Shown: positions 33,180 through 40,140 of the stretch, piece after piece
Layout of the letters: the number at the start of each line of letters is the position of its first letter
Position numbering within the stretch: the stretch's first letter is position 1
Source: Bacillota bacterium
GTDB taxonomy: Bacteria > Bacillota > Clostridia > Oscillospirales > Acutalibacteraceae
Direction: 5' to 3'
Length of the DNA: 40,140 bases
Assembly (NCBI GenBank): GCA_023391275.1
Contig: JAEWBE010000060.1
Coordinates: 1-40,140 of the forward strand
The notes under the pieces: model-generated
The model's input: the letters and a program-made list of their open reading frames with translations, nothing else
What the model was told of the DNA's origin: nothing
The model's database searches: none
Program-made: the position numbers and the translations under genes

Positions 33180-33235
33180 TTGACAGGATATAATATGCGT
33201 TGTATAGTTAATTACATAAGTAACTAACTAATTAA
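33180..33235 (+). promoter_or_regulatory. Promoter and operator candidate of the gntR-ABC operon
   Basis: TTGACA (33180-33185) and TATAGT (33203-33208) are 17 bp apart. Directly downstream TTAATTA (33208-33214) and TAATTAA (33229-33235) form a 7-bp inverted repeat covering the start of transcription, a likely site for the GntR/YtrA-type regulator encoded next, by autorepression. Confidence 0.8.
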
Positions 33236-33250
33236 GTTGGAGGTGAAGTG

Positions 33251-33622
33251 ATGACTTTTGCGGAGGAAAAACCCATCTACCTGCAAATAGCGGAGAAAAT
33301 CGAAGATGCCATTCTTTCGGGCGCGTTTGAAGAGGATGGACAGATTCCGAGTACGACCGAATTTTCGGTCAATTACAAGATTAATCCGGCAACCGCGCTA
33401 AAAGGAGTCAGCCTGCTGGCAGACAGCGGCATTCTTTACAAAAAGCGAGGTCTTGGAATGTTTGTTTCTCCCGGAGCAAAAACGATAATCCTCGGTAAGC
33501 GCAAAGAAGACTTTTATGACAGTTTTGTGCGCACCCTTTTCAGCGAGGCGAAAAAGCTGAACCTGAGCAGGGATGAAATTCTGAAAATGATAGAGAGGGG
33601 CTACGGCGATGAGCAAGATTGA
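33251..33622 (+). CDS. GntR-family (YtrA subfamily) transcriptional regulator
   Basis: This 123-residue regulator has a GntR winged helix: KPIYLQIAEKIEDAILSGAFEEDGQIPSTTEF, then NPATALKGVSLLADSGILYKKRGLGMFV. The short C-terminal helix (about residues 85-123) is typical of the YtrA subfamily, which controls adjacent ABC exporters. The ATG at 33251 follows GGAGGTGAAGTG; an in-frame GTG directly before it is less likely. It overlaps the ATPase gene by 14 bp. Confidence 0.94.
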   Translation: MTFAEEKPIYLQIAEKIEDAILSGAFEEDGQIPSTTEFSVNYKINPATALKGVSLLADSGILYKKRGLGMFVSPGAKTIILGKRKEDFYDSFVRTLFSEAKKLNLSRDEILKMIERGYGDEQD

Positions 33623-34469
33623 AATCAGAAATATAACCAAGACCTTCGGCGATGTAACAGCGCTTAAAAACATAACGCTTTATTTAGAGGAAAACCACAT
33701 TTATGGTTTGCTGGGACGTAACGGCGCGGGCAAGACCACGCTTCTGAATCTGATTACAGGCAAACTGTTCCCCGACAGCGGTGAAATTCTGGTAGAAGGA
33801 GAGCGGGCGCTTGAAAACGACCGGGTGCTTTCAAAAATGTACTGTATGACGGAGATGAACTTCTACCCTGAAAGGATGCGGGTCAGGGAAGCGTTCCGCT
33901 GGAGTGCGGAGTTTTATCCAGAATTCGATACAGCGTATGCAAATGATTTGTGTAAAAAATTTGAATTGAAGCCAGATTTAAAAATTACAAACCTCTCAAC
34001 CGGATACTCTTCCATTTTTAAAATCATTGTTGCTTTATCCTGCGGCGCGGAAATTGTAATTTTCGACGAACCGGTTCTTGGCCTTGATGCCAACCATCGC
34101 GAACTGTTTTACAAGGAACTGATTCTGAATTTCAGTAAACATCCGCGCACGTTCATCCTTTCAACCCATCTGATTGAAGAAGTTGCGGGAATCATCGACC
34201 ATGTGATCATTATTAAAAACGGAACGCTCATTATGGATGATGAAGTTCAGAACGTGCTGGCGCTTGGCTTCACGGTGAGTGGGCCTGCAGGCGCAGTGGA
34301 TGCGTATATCAAGGGCAAACAGATGCTCGGTAGCGACACGCTCGGCGGCTTAAAAACTGCTTACCTCATGGGGCGCTGCGACAATTTGCCCAGCGGCCTT
34401 GAAGCCAGTAAGCTCGATTTACAAAAGCTGTTTATTCAGCTTACCAACGCACAGGAGGAACAGAAATGA
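33609..34469 (+). CDS. ABC transporter ATP-binding protein, degenerate signature
   Basis: This 286-residue ATPase has Walker A GRNGAGKTT (about residue 36), Walker B IVIFDEPVLGLD and switch His in LSTHLIEE. The signature reads LSTGYSS instead of LSGGQ, as in YtrB-type exporters, so activity is probably kept but regulated differently. The C-terminal part (about residues 215-286) is an extra domain of unknown role. It overlaps gntR by 14 bp and the permease gene by 4 bp (ATGA), so the three are translated together. Function in lantibiotic or cell-envelope stress resistance is only a family-level guess. Confidence 0.92.
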   Translation: MSKIEIRNITKTFGDVTALKNITLYLEENHIYGLLGRNGAGKTTLLNLITGKLFPDSGEILVEGERALENDRVLSKMYCMTEMNFYPERMRVREAFRWSAEFYPEFDTAYANDLCKKFELKPDLKITNLSTGYSSIFKIIVALSCGAEIVIFDEPVLGLDANHRELFYKELILNFSKHPRTFILSTHLIEEVAGIIDHVIIIKNGTLIMDDEVQNVLALGFTVSGPAGAVDAYIKGKQMLGSDTLGGLKTAYLMGRCDNLPSGLEASKLDLQKLFIQLTNAQEEQK

Positions 34470-35239
34470 ATCAATTGCGGATGAAAACCCCGATAAAATA
34501 TCTGCTGCGCGATTACAGGCATGTAATTATCATCATGTATCTTTGCATCTACCTTGTGATGCTTCTGATAGCCGCTTCGAACTATTTGGCCGTCCGTATC
34601 GGGTCGAGCAACGGGGTGGAAACGGTTACAGCAGTCACCATCTTTATTGTCGGTCTGAATTCTTTTAAGGAGAATTTCAAATTCTTTTCGGCAAACGGGG
34701 TATCGCGCAGAACCCAGTTTTGCAGCACCGCAGCGGCACTTGGAATTCTGTCGGTTATTTTCGCTTTGATTGACAGCATTAACGCTTTGATCTTTACGCA
34801 CTTAACCGTCTATTCTCCAATGTTCCTGAAAATCTACGGCACGCGTTTCGGGTACCCGGCAAATGCTAATGTTCCGATGGCGAGTCCCGCTTTAACGCTT
34901 CAAGTCCTTTTCGAAAATTTCATGTGGCTTGTCTTTTTATATTTTATCCTTTCCATGATCGGCTTCTTTATCACCATATTGTATTACCGTATGAACAGAG
35001 CATTGAAAATCACAGTTTCGATTGCGGTGCCTGTGGTGCTTATGAATGGAATCCAGGTGCTTGACGATCATTTTTTTCAGGGAAAAATCGGTGCATTCTT
35101 TCGGAGCGCCGCAAACGCTGCGCTGGGGATCACCAGCGGTCATAATCCGTATATCGGTATGATAAGCATGCTCCTTGGCACGGCATTTTTTGCTGTTCTC
35201 GCGTATCTGCTTGCACGAAAGGCAATCGTGAGAAGGTGA
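34466..35239 (+). CDS. ABC exporter membrane protein
   Basis: This 257-residue protein has six predicted membrane helices (about residues 18-38, 54-70, 88-108, 151-175, 182-202 and 229-249) and no soluble domain. It belongs with the preceding ATPase by a 4-bp overlap. No specific family motif is recognised, so the exported substrate is unknown. The pair looks like a YtrBC-type or two-component exporter controlled by the GntR regulator. Confidence 0.88.
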   Translation: MNQLRMKTPIKYLLRDYRHVIIIMYLCIYLVMLLIAASNYLAVRIGSSNGVETVTAVTIFIVGLNSFKENFKFFSANGVSRRTQFCSTAAALGILSVIFALIDSINALIFTHLTVYSPMFLKIYGTRFGYPANANVPMASPALTLQVLFENFMWLVFLYFILSMIGFFITILYYRMNRALKITVSIAVPVVLMNGIQVLDDHFFQGKIGAFFRSAANAALGITSGHNPYIGMISMLLGTAFFAVLAYLLARKAIVRR

Positions 35240-35286
35240 GTCTGCCTCCGCACTGGAACATTCCAAGTGATTCCAGCGAAATAAAT

Positions 35287-35391
35287 ATAGTCCTCCCGTA
35301 TTATAATTAAAAATCAGAAATATACTATTGCCTTTTTATAATATATTATTAATAATGTATTAATTGATAAATAATTAACGAGGAGGACTAT
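35287..35391 (+). promoter_or_regulatory. Leader of the ECF S-component gene with anti-Shine-Dalgarno
   Basis: ATAGTCCTCC (35287-35296) is perfectly complementary over 10 bp to GGAGGACTAT (35382-35391), which is the ribosome site of the next gene. A stretch of AT-rich sequence between them contains TATAAT-like boxes (near 35299 and 35335). If transcription starts inside it, the anti-Shine-Dalgarno is excluded; if it reads through from the ABC operon, it is included. No known riboswitch is recognised. Confidence 0.45.
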
Positions 35392-35396
35392 TTCTA

Positions 35397-36035
35397 ATGA
35401 AAGCATCGGTTAACAGGGGCACTTTATTCCTCGCACAATTTGCGATGCTGCTGGCGATTGAAGCAATTGTATGCTTCACTCCCCTTGGATCTTTGCCCGC
35501 ATTCGGCCCGATTGTAGCTACCCTCGGCATGGTGCCGGTGATTATAACAGCAATTATGCTTGGCACCGGCGCAGGCACTGCCATGGGATTTTTCGCCGGT
35601 CTGTTCAGCTTTTGCGTGTGGACCTTCACTCCGCCAAGTCCAATTGCCTTCGTGTTCACTCCGTTTTATTCGGTTGGCGCCGTTCACGGTAATTTTTGGA
35701 GCCTTGTGATTTGTTTTGTGCCGAGAATATTGGTCGGTGCGGTCACGGGCGCCTGTTTCCGTCTGTTTACAAAGTTGCGCTGGAAGTCTGTTTTTGCTTA
35801 TGGCCTGAGCGGCATACTGGGCAGCCTGACGAACACCTTCCTGGTTTTAGGCGGGATTTATGTGTTTTTCGGTCAAAGTTACGCTTCGGTAATCGGTCAA
35901 AGCTTTAATGCATTGCTTGGATTGATCGGGCTCACCGTTTTGACCAGCGGAATTCCGGAAGCCGTAATCGGCGGTGTTGCGGCATACGCCATTTGTTACC
36001 CGATTCGCAGACATATGAGCCACAGTTTTGAATAA
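35397..36035 (+). CDS. ECF transporter S component (vitamin/cofactor uptake)
   Basis: This 212-residue, about six-helix membrane protein is an ECF S component. It has a small-residue-rich first helix (NRGTLFLAQFAMLLAIEAIVC), AIMLGTGAGTAMGFFAGLFSF, and SGILGSLTNTFLVLGGIYVFFG in the later part. It resembles the pantothenate/biotin-like group (ECF_trnsprt) but the substrate is not readable. The energising ECF module (EcfA, EcfA', EcfT) is not in the window, as usual for group II systems. The ATG follows AGGAGGACTATTTCTA. Confidence 0.9.
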   Translation: MKASVNRGTLFLAQFAMLLAIEAIVCFTPLGSLPAFGPIVATLGMVPVIITAIMLGTGAGTAMGFFAGLFSFCVWTFTPPSPIAFVFTPFYSVGAVHGNFWSLVICFVPRILVGAVTGACFRLFTKLRWKSVFAYGLSGILGSLTNTFLVLGGIYVFFGQSYASVIGQSFNALLGLIGLTVLTSGIPEAVIGGVAAYAICYPIRRHMSHSFE

Positions 36036-36089
36036 ATTCGGCAAAGCAGGCACAAACTATAAGGATTTCTTTTAAAAGAGGTGCTTGCC

Positions 36090-36413
36090 ATGACAAATTT
36101 AGAATGCAGCGTATTCAATTGTGCCAATAATAAAGACAACTTATGCTGCCGGCCGGATATCCACGTGAACGGGCCTTCCGCCTGCGCTTCCGAGCAAACC
36201 TGCTGTTCCTCGTTTGTGGACGCAACAGCCGGCGCGCAAAATTCCACCGGGTACTCCTTCCCCAACACGTCACTGCAAATAAGCTGCGACGCAAGAAACT
36301 GTACCTTTAACCAAAACGAACGGTGCAGCGCAGACCATATCCGTGTAAGTCCGGAAGAACAATTCCCTGATACGGAATCAAAAACAGAATGCGCAAGTTT
36401 CGAATTCAGGTAG
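36090..36413 (+). CDS. DUF1540 domain protein (two Cys-rich repeats)
   Basis: This 107-residue protein contains two DUF1540 repeats, each with a CxxxxCxxxxxxxC pattern: CSVFNCANNKDNLC near residue 6 and CDARNCTFNQNERC near residue 66, each closed by a later Cys (TCCSSF and ECASF). The cysteines suggest small metal-binding or disulfide modules. The family is common in Clostridia and Bacilli, sometimes spore-linked, with unknown function. The ATG follows GAGGTGCTTGCC. It is convergent with adenine deaminase. Confidence 0.93.
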   Translation: MTNLECSVFNCANNKDNLCCRPDIHVNGPSACASEQTCCSSFVDATAGAQNSTGYSFPNTSLQISCDARNCTFNQNERCSADHIRVSPEEQFPDTESKTECASFEFR

Positions 36414-36428
36414 AAAAATAACGGACGC

Positions 36429-36465
36429 AAAAATGGACGGCACCGAGTCGGCGTCGTCCATTTTA
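36429..36465. terminator. Bidirectional terminator between DUF1540 and ade genes
   Basis: AAAATGGACG (36430-36439) and CGTCCATTTT (36455-36464) form a perfect 10-bp stem with an inner CCGA/TCGG pair, flanked by T and A runs on the two strands. It serves the convergent genes on both sides. Confidence 0.85.
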
Positions 36466-36489
36466 TATGTAATATTGAAATAAATCCGG

Positions 36490-38187
36490 CTATATAAACT
36501 TATTCTGCAGCACGTCAAACAGGCCAAGATCGGTAATCCGTATTTCGGGAATAACCGGCAGAGCCATAAACGACAGGTTCAGAAACACATCGATGTTTTC
36601 CGGTACGCCCATGGCGTGCGCTGCGATGGCCATATCGCTCAGTTCACAGATAATATCAATATTGCGGTCGTCGGTAAAGAGGCCGGCGATGGGAAGCGGC
36701 AGTGTTTTCACTACTTTACCCCCGCTGACAACAGTATAACCGCCGCCGCAGGCCTTCAGTTCCTCAATTGCCGCGAGCATGTCTGAGTCATTATCGCCAA
36801 TCACAATCAGGTTGTGCGCGTCATGTGCGACCGTGGAAGCAACCGCACCGTTTTTTAGCCCAAAGCCTTTCACGACACCCAGCCCGATCCTGCCGGAGCC
36901 GTCGTGCCGCTGCACCACCGCAATTTTAAGCAGATCGTTCCTGGCAGTAAAAATTCCGTTTCTTTGCGGCAAAAACATTTTGCGTTTTCTGGTCACGATT
37001 TGCCCGGGAATAACTTCAATTACAGGAAACTCTCCATGAACTTTCAACGCAAGGCAATCCTGCGCAAGCTGCGGTATGTGAACGCTGCAGGCGATTTTCT
37101 GAGCCACTCCGGCTGTGGCGGCAGGAACTTCCATTCCGCGAATGGACACCCCATCTTTATAAACATCCACAATGGAAATATCACGCAGGCTGTCCAGTAC
37201 AACCAGGTCCGCCCTGCAGCCCGGAGCCACGGCGCCAAGGTCTTTAAGATGATAGGCGCGGGCAGCATTGAGCGTAGCCAATTTAATTGCCTTGATCGGA
37301 TCCATTCCCAAATCAATTGCCATTTTTATGTTATGATTAATGTGTCCCTTGGTTGAAACATCGGCCAAATGTACATCGTCGGTGCAAAACACACAACGAT
37401 CCATGCTGATTCCGTCTTTGAGCGCGCCGGAAATAATTCCGGTAAGATTTCGCGCCGCCGAGCCTTCCCTGATTTGCACAATAAAGCCAGCACGCAGCCT
37501 TTCCAGTGCGGATGGATAATCACAGCACTCATGATCTGTTTCCACCCCGGCAAAGCGGTAAGCCTGCAATTTTTTCCCGGCAAGACCCGGGGAATGGCCG
37601 TCGATTGTTTTAGGCTGCAAAAGCTCAATTTTTTCAAGAAGATTCTGATCGCACGCCACAATGGCCTCGTAATTCATGACCTCGCCCAAACCGACAACAC
37701 GCGGGTCATTGATCAACTGTTTCATCTGTTCCGTTCCGAACACGCCCCCATTGTGGTCGAACTCATTCAGCGGCACACAGGAGGGCAGAACAAAATAAAC
37801 ATTCAGCTTGCAGTTCTCACTGTCTTTGATGATATACCGGATTCCTTCCAGACCGGCAACATTGGCAATTTCATGCGGGTCGGCAATCACGGTGGTGGTT
37901 CCGCACGGCAAAACCTTCCCCGCGAACATGCTCGGCGCGACCATAGAGGACTCAATATGAACGTGCGAATCGATAAATCCGGGAACAATGATCTTTCCGG
38001 TCATATTGATTTCACGTGCGCCATGGTAAGCGCCCACCCCCACAATATATCCGTCCCTTATGGCGATATCGGCTGTAAACAGTTTTTCGGTAAACACGTC
38101 AACGATATCGGCATATTTCAGTACCAAATCCGGTTCTTCCACTCCAAGCGAAGTTCGCATCAGCTTCTTCTTCTCCTGAATTTCCAT
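36490..38187 (-). CDS. ade: Adenine deaminase (adenine to hypoxanthine)
   Basis: This 565-residue metal-dependent amidohydrolase deaminates adenine in purine salvage. Metal-site motifs are GFIDSHVHIESS (about residues 72-83), DPHEIANV, TIDGHSPGL and FCTDDVHLADV. The C-terminal beta domain contains APGCRADLVVLDSL and a conserved C-terminal region with GNDSDM-like turns (VIGDNDSDM), typical of bacterial AdeC/YerA. Start: the ATG at 38187 follows GGAGGCGGTGGC; an in-frame upstream start at 38244 lacks a ribosome site. It is monocistronic, with its stop close to a bidirectional terminator. Confidence 0.97.
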   Translation of the reverse strand: MEIQEKKKLMRTSLGVEEPDLVLKYADIVDVFTEKLFTADIAIRDGYIVGVGAYHGAREINMTGKIIVPGFIDSHVHIESSMVAPSMFAGKVLPCGTTTVIADPHEIANVAGLEGIRYIIKDSENCKLNVYFVLPSCVPLNEFDHNGGVFGTEQMKQLINDPRVVGLGEVMNYEAIVACDQNLLEKIELLQPKTIDGHSPGLAGKKLQAYRFAGVETDHECCDYPSALERLRAGFIVQIREGSAARNLTGIISGALKDGISMDRCVFCTDDVHLADVSTKGHINHNIKMAIDLGMDPIKAIKLATLNAARAYHLKDLGAVAPGCRADLVVLDSLRDISIVDVYKDGVSIRGMEVPAATAGVAQKIACSVHIPQLAQDCLALKVHGEFPVIEVIPGQIVTRKRKMFLPQRNGIFTARNDLLKIAVVQRHDGSGRIGLGVVKGFGLKNGAVASTVAHDAHNLIVIGDNDSDMLAAIEELKACGGGYTVVSGGKVVKTLPLPIAGLFTDDRNIDIICELSDMAIAAHAMGVPENIDVFLNLSFMALPVIPEIRITDLGLFDVLQNKFI

Positions 38188-38288
38188 GCCACCGCCTCCA
38201 AGGTAAATTTTATTTATAATACCACAATATGCCCAAATATTCAATCAAAGAAAGTCACCCGCACACCTGTCATATTTTGTTACAAATC

Positions 38289-38317
38289 TTGTGATATAGG
38301 ACTATATATGCTATACT
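38289..38317 (+). promoter_or_regulatory. Promoter of the SGNH-hydrolase/DUF4358 operon
   Basis: TTGTGA (38289-38294) and TATACT (38312-38317) are 17 bp apart on the plus strand, 33 bp before the start codon. AT-rich dyads (TTGATACTATATCAA, 38319-38333) lie between the promoter and the ribosome site and might bind a regulator. Confidence 0.65.
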
Positions 38318-38349
38318 GTTGATACTATATCAATTAAAGGGTGAAAAGT

Positions 38350-39222
38350 ATGAATTCTGGATATTGCCGCAATACCGCGTTCATCCTGCTTGTTTCCGGA
38401 CTTATCGCTTTTAGCGGCTGCGGCAGAACGGAAGCCGCATCTTCTGCTTCCTCACAGCAGGTTTCATCTGCTGTGCAAAGCTCCGCGCAGAGCGCTGTAT
38501 CCGCCGCCGCAAGCGCGGCAGTTTCCCAAGCGGCCGGTTCACAGGACGAAGTTTCTTCCGTGGAGCCGGCAGAAGGGATTGCCGAAAGCGCTAAAGCTGA
38601 CCAGAGTTACCTTGACGACGCGGTGTTTATCGGCGATTCGGTTTCACTAAAGTTAAAAAATTATGTTACTGCGAAGCGGAAAACCGATCCGGACATTTTC
38701 GGCAAAGCGCAGTTTTTAGCCGCGGGCAGTATGGGAAGCGGCAATGCCCTTCAGCCGCTGAGCGGTTCCTCCATTCATCCGTCTTACAATGGAAAAAAAG
38801 CGCTGCTTGAAGACAATGTTGCGGCAATGGGCGCAAAAAAAGTTTATATTATGCTTGGCACCAACGACATTGCGCTGTACGGTATTGACGGTTCCGTTCA
38901 AAACATGGCCAAGCTTCTATCCAATATCAAGGCAAAATCCCCCAACGCGCTTATTTTTGTACAATCCTCCACTCCCATGATAAAAGAGAAGCAAATGAAG
39001 GTGCTCAACAACCACAATCTTGAAGTTTATGACAGCGCACTGAGTAAAATGTGCAAAGAAAAGGGCTATTATTTTATCGACGTTGCTTCCGTGATGCGCG
39101 ATAAAGATGGAAACCTTCCTTTAGAATATTGCAGCGACCCGGATATTCTCGGCATTCATTTTACGGATAAGGCCTGCGAAATCTGGATTAATTATATTTT
39201 AACGCATACTGTGAAATCATAA
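38350..39222 (+). CDS. SGNH/GDSL-type hydrolase lipoprotein
   Basis: This 290-residue lipoprotein has an N-terminal signal ending in a lipobox (LIAFSGC, Cys about 27) and a Ser/Ala-rich linker (about residues 31-75). The SGNH domain follows with the nucleophile motif VFIGDSVSLKL, GTND in IMLGTNDIALYG, and the Asp/His end motif GIHFTDKACEIW. Such enzymes are esterases or O-acetyl hydrolases acting on cell-surface glycans. The ATG follows AAAGGGTGAAAAGT; a GTG nine bases upstream is less likely. It is co-transcribed with the DUF4358 gene 13 bp downstream. Confidence 0.92.
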   Translation: MNSGYCRNTAFILLVSGLIAFSGCGRTEAASSASSQQVSSAVQSSAQSAVSAAASAAVSQAAGSQDEVSSVEPAEGIAESAKADQSYLDDAVFIGDSVSLKLKNYVTAKRKTDPDIFGKAQFLAAGSMGSGNALQPLSGSSIHPSYNGKKALLEDNVAAMGAKKVYIMLGTNDIALYGIDGSVQNMAKLLSNIKAKSPNALIFVQSSTPMIKEKQMKVLNNHNLEVYDSALSKMCKEKGYYFIDVASVMRDKDGNLPLEYCSDPDILGIHFTDKACEIWINYILTHTVKS

Positions 39223-39235
39223 CGGAGGAAATGCA

Positions 39236-39700
39236 ATGAAAAAATCCTTTCTTTTTCTGCTGTGCATCCTGATGCTTTTTTCATTTGCCGCATGCGGCGG
39301 CTCCGCTACAAAGCAGGCTGATTTAGGCAAAGTGATGACCGATATGAAAGCGAAACTCACCAATACCGAAATGATGGATTTATCCCAAGAGGATTTAATG
39401 CCAAACTACGGAATAGAAACCGCTGATGTCAAACAGTTTGCAGCCCATGTAGATTCCACCGGAATCAAAGGGGATGAAATCATCATTCTGGAAGGCAAGG
39501 ACGCGGACGCGGCAAAACGGATTAAAGGAAAACTGGACGAGCGCTATAAGCAGAAGGAAGTTGAAATGAAAGACTATCTGCCTGAGGAATATGCGATGCT
39601 CAAAAAGTGTGAGGTCAGGCAGGACGGCAATTATATCAGCATGATTGTTTCCCCTCAGTACGAGGAACTGAATAAAATTTATAACGCGGCAATTAAATAG
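39236..39700 (+). CDS. DUF4358 lipoprotein
   Basis: This 154-residue lipoprotein has a signal peptide ending SFAACGG (lipid Cys about 20). The mature domain (DLMPNYGIETADVKQFAAHVDSTGIKGDEIIILEGKDADAAKRIKGKLDER) matches DUF4358, which is frequent in Clostridia beside SGNH hydrolases and MBOAT-type acyltransferases. A joint role in cell-surface acylation is suggested by this pairing but no acyltransferase is seen here. The ATG follows CGGAGGAAATGCA. Confidence 0.93.
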   Translation: MKKSFLFLLCILMLFSFAACGGSATKQADLGKVMTDMKAKLTNTEMMDLSQEDLMPNYGIETADVKQFAAHVDSTGIKGDEIIILEGKDADAAKRIKGKLDERYKQKEVEMKDYLPEEYAMLKKCEVRQDGNYISMIVSPQYEELNKIYNAAIK

Positions 39701-39707
39701 AACACAT

Positions 39708-39739
39708 AAAAACACACAGGCTTTCGCCTGTGTGTTTTT
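39708..39739. terminator. Bidirectional terminator between DUF4358 and sir2
   Basis: AAAAACACACAGGC and GCCTGTGTGTTTTT form a perfect 14-bp stem with a 4-nt TTTC loop. It terminates the SGNH/DUF4358 operon and the convergent Sir2 gene. Confidence 0.92.
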
Positions 39740-39751
39740 ATGTGAATGATA

Positions 39752-40140
39752 TTACGGATGAATCCGGCTCAGCACCTCGCCGATGCTGGCGTTAATCACC
39801 AGATTCGCATTTCTGTCCTGCGGCGTACTGGTGCGGTTGATCAATACAAGCCGGCTTCCGCTGTAATAATTGACCAGGCTGGCGGCCGGGTAAACAGCAA
39901 GCGACGTACCACCGATGATCAGCATATCCGCCCGTTCAATGGCCTCCACCGCGCCGTCCAGCGTGCGTGAATTCAGCCCTTCCTCGTACAGTACCACATC
40001 GGGCTTGATGGTTCCTCCGCACTCACACATTGGAATTCCCTTGCTGTGGAGCATGTATTGCGCATCGTATAATTTATGGCAGCGTCTGCAATAATTGCGG
40101 TGAACCGAACCATGCAGTTCAAAAACAGTTTTACTTCCGG
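39752..40140 (-). CDS. NAD-dependent deacetylase, Sir2 family (5-prime end beyond window)
   Basis: The reading frame stays open to the window edge, so the N-terminal NAD-binding part is missing. The visible 129 residues include the catalytic His in ELHGSVHRNYC, zinc-site cysteines (CRRC and CECGG), the TIKPDVVLYEEGLN motif after the zinc module, and the ADMLIIGGTSLAVYPAASLV and VLINRTSTPQD NAD-site segments. Sir2 proteins remove acetyl and longer acyl groups from Lys using NAD. An ATG at 40054 exists but would leave out the catalytic His, so the true start lies beyond 40140. Confidence 0.95.
   Translation of the reverse strand, partial: GSKTVFELHGSVHRNYCRRCHKLYDAQYMLHSKGIPMCECGGTIKPDVVLYEEGLNSRTLDGAVEAIERADMLIIGGTSLAVYPAASLVNYYSGSRLVLINRTSTPQDRNANLVINASIGEVLSRIHP

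Overview
The window reads as a chromosomal segment of a low-to-mid GC Firmicute, most likely a class Clostridia anaerobe (Oscillospirales-like). The reasons are strong AGGAGG ribosome sites, several near-consensus sigma-A promoters (TTGACA-17-TATAAT), a tRNA-sensing T-box, DUF1540/DUF4358/DUF2318 proteins and a type I-C CRISPR locus with a typically Firmicute repeat. No rRNA, tRNA, insertion sequence or prophage was seen. Genus-level placement is not supported.

Layout. (1) 1-9160: a complete type I-C CRISPR-Cas locus on the minus strand, in the order cas3-cas5c-cas8c-cas7-cas4-cas1-cas2-leader-array. The array has 17 complete repeats plus one cut by the window edge. Two spacers are near-identical and differ only at crRNA positions 2 and 5, in the seed. 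(2) 9174-10259: a fused methionine sulfoxide reductase MsrAB with its own promoter and terminator. (3) 10313-17844: a minus-strand copper-type metal island. It holds a DUF2318 protein, an HMA-SafE-cupredoxin fusion, a CopA P-type ATPase, an unknown lipoprotein and a two-component system. (4) 17873-27573: mixed housekeeping and stress genes. These are a nitroreductase, an HxlR regulator divergent from a PNPOx-like flavoprotein, an AEC permease, ThpR, a membrane diguanylate cyclase, free-methionine sulfoxide reductase, YwbE, YccF, an amidase-domain protein, DUF1905 and an Nramp transporter. (5) 27742-31040: a tryptophan-type ABC transporter operon (trpX-trpY-trpZ). It is preceded by a consensus promoter, a UGG-specifier T-box and a Trp-rich leader ORF that overlaps the trpX start codon. 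(6) 31048-40140: an MmcQ/YjbR protein, a MATE exporter, a GntR/YtrA-type regulator with an ABC exporter, an ECF S-component, a DUF1540 protein, adenine deaminase, an SGNH-hydrolase lipoprotein with a DUF4358 lipoprotein, and a truncated Sir2 deacetylase.

The most notable observation is the regulatory region of the trp transporter. A transcription-level sensor of uncharged tRNA-Trp (the T-box) is followed by a 29-codon ORF starting MTDGWWRWQW. Its last codons contain the trpX Shine-Dalgarno, and its stop codon shares a base with the trpX start (TAATG). The arrangement resembles the T-box plus Trp-codon leader peptide known for the Bacillus subtilis anti-TRAP operon, but here it controls a transporter. 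I infer two successive tryptophan-sensing checkpoints. The second strong observation is the seed-differing spacer pair, which looks like a record of repeated acquisition against a diverging or escaping target.
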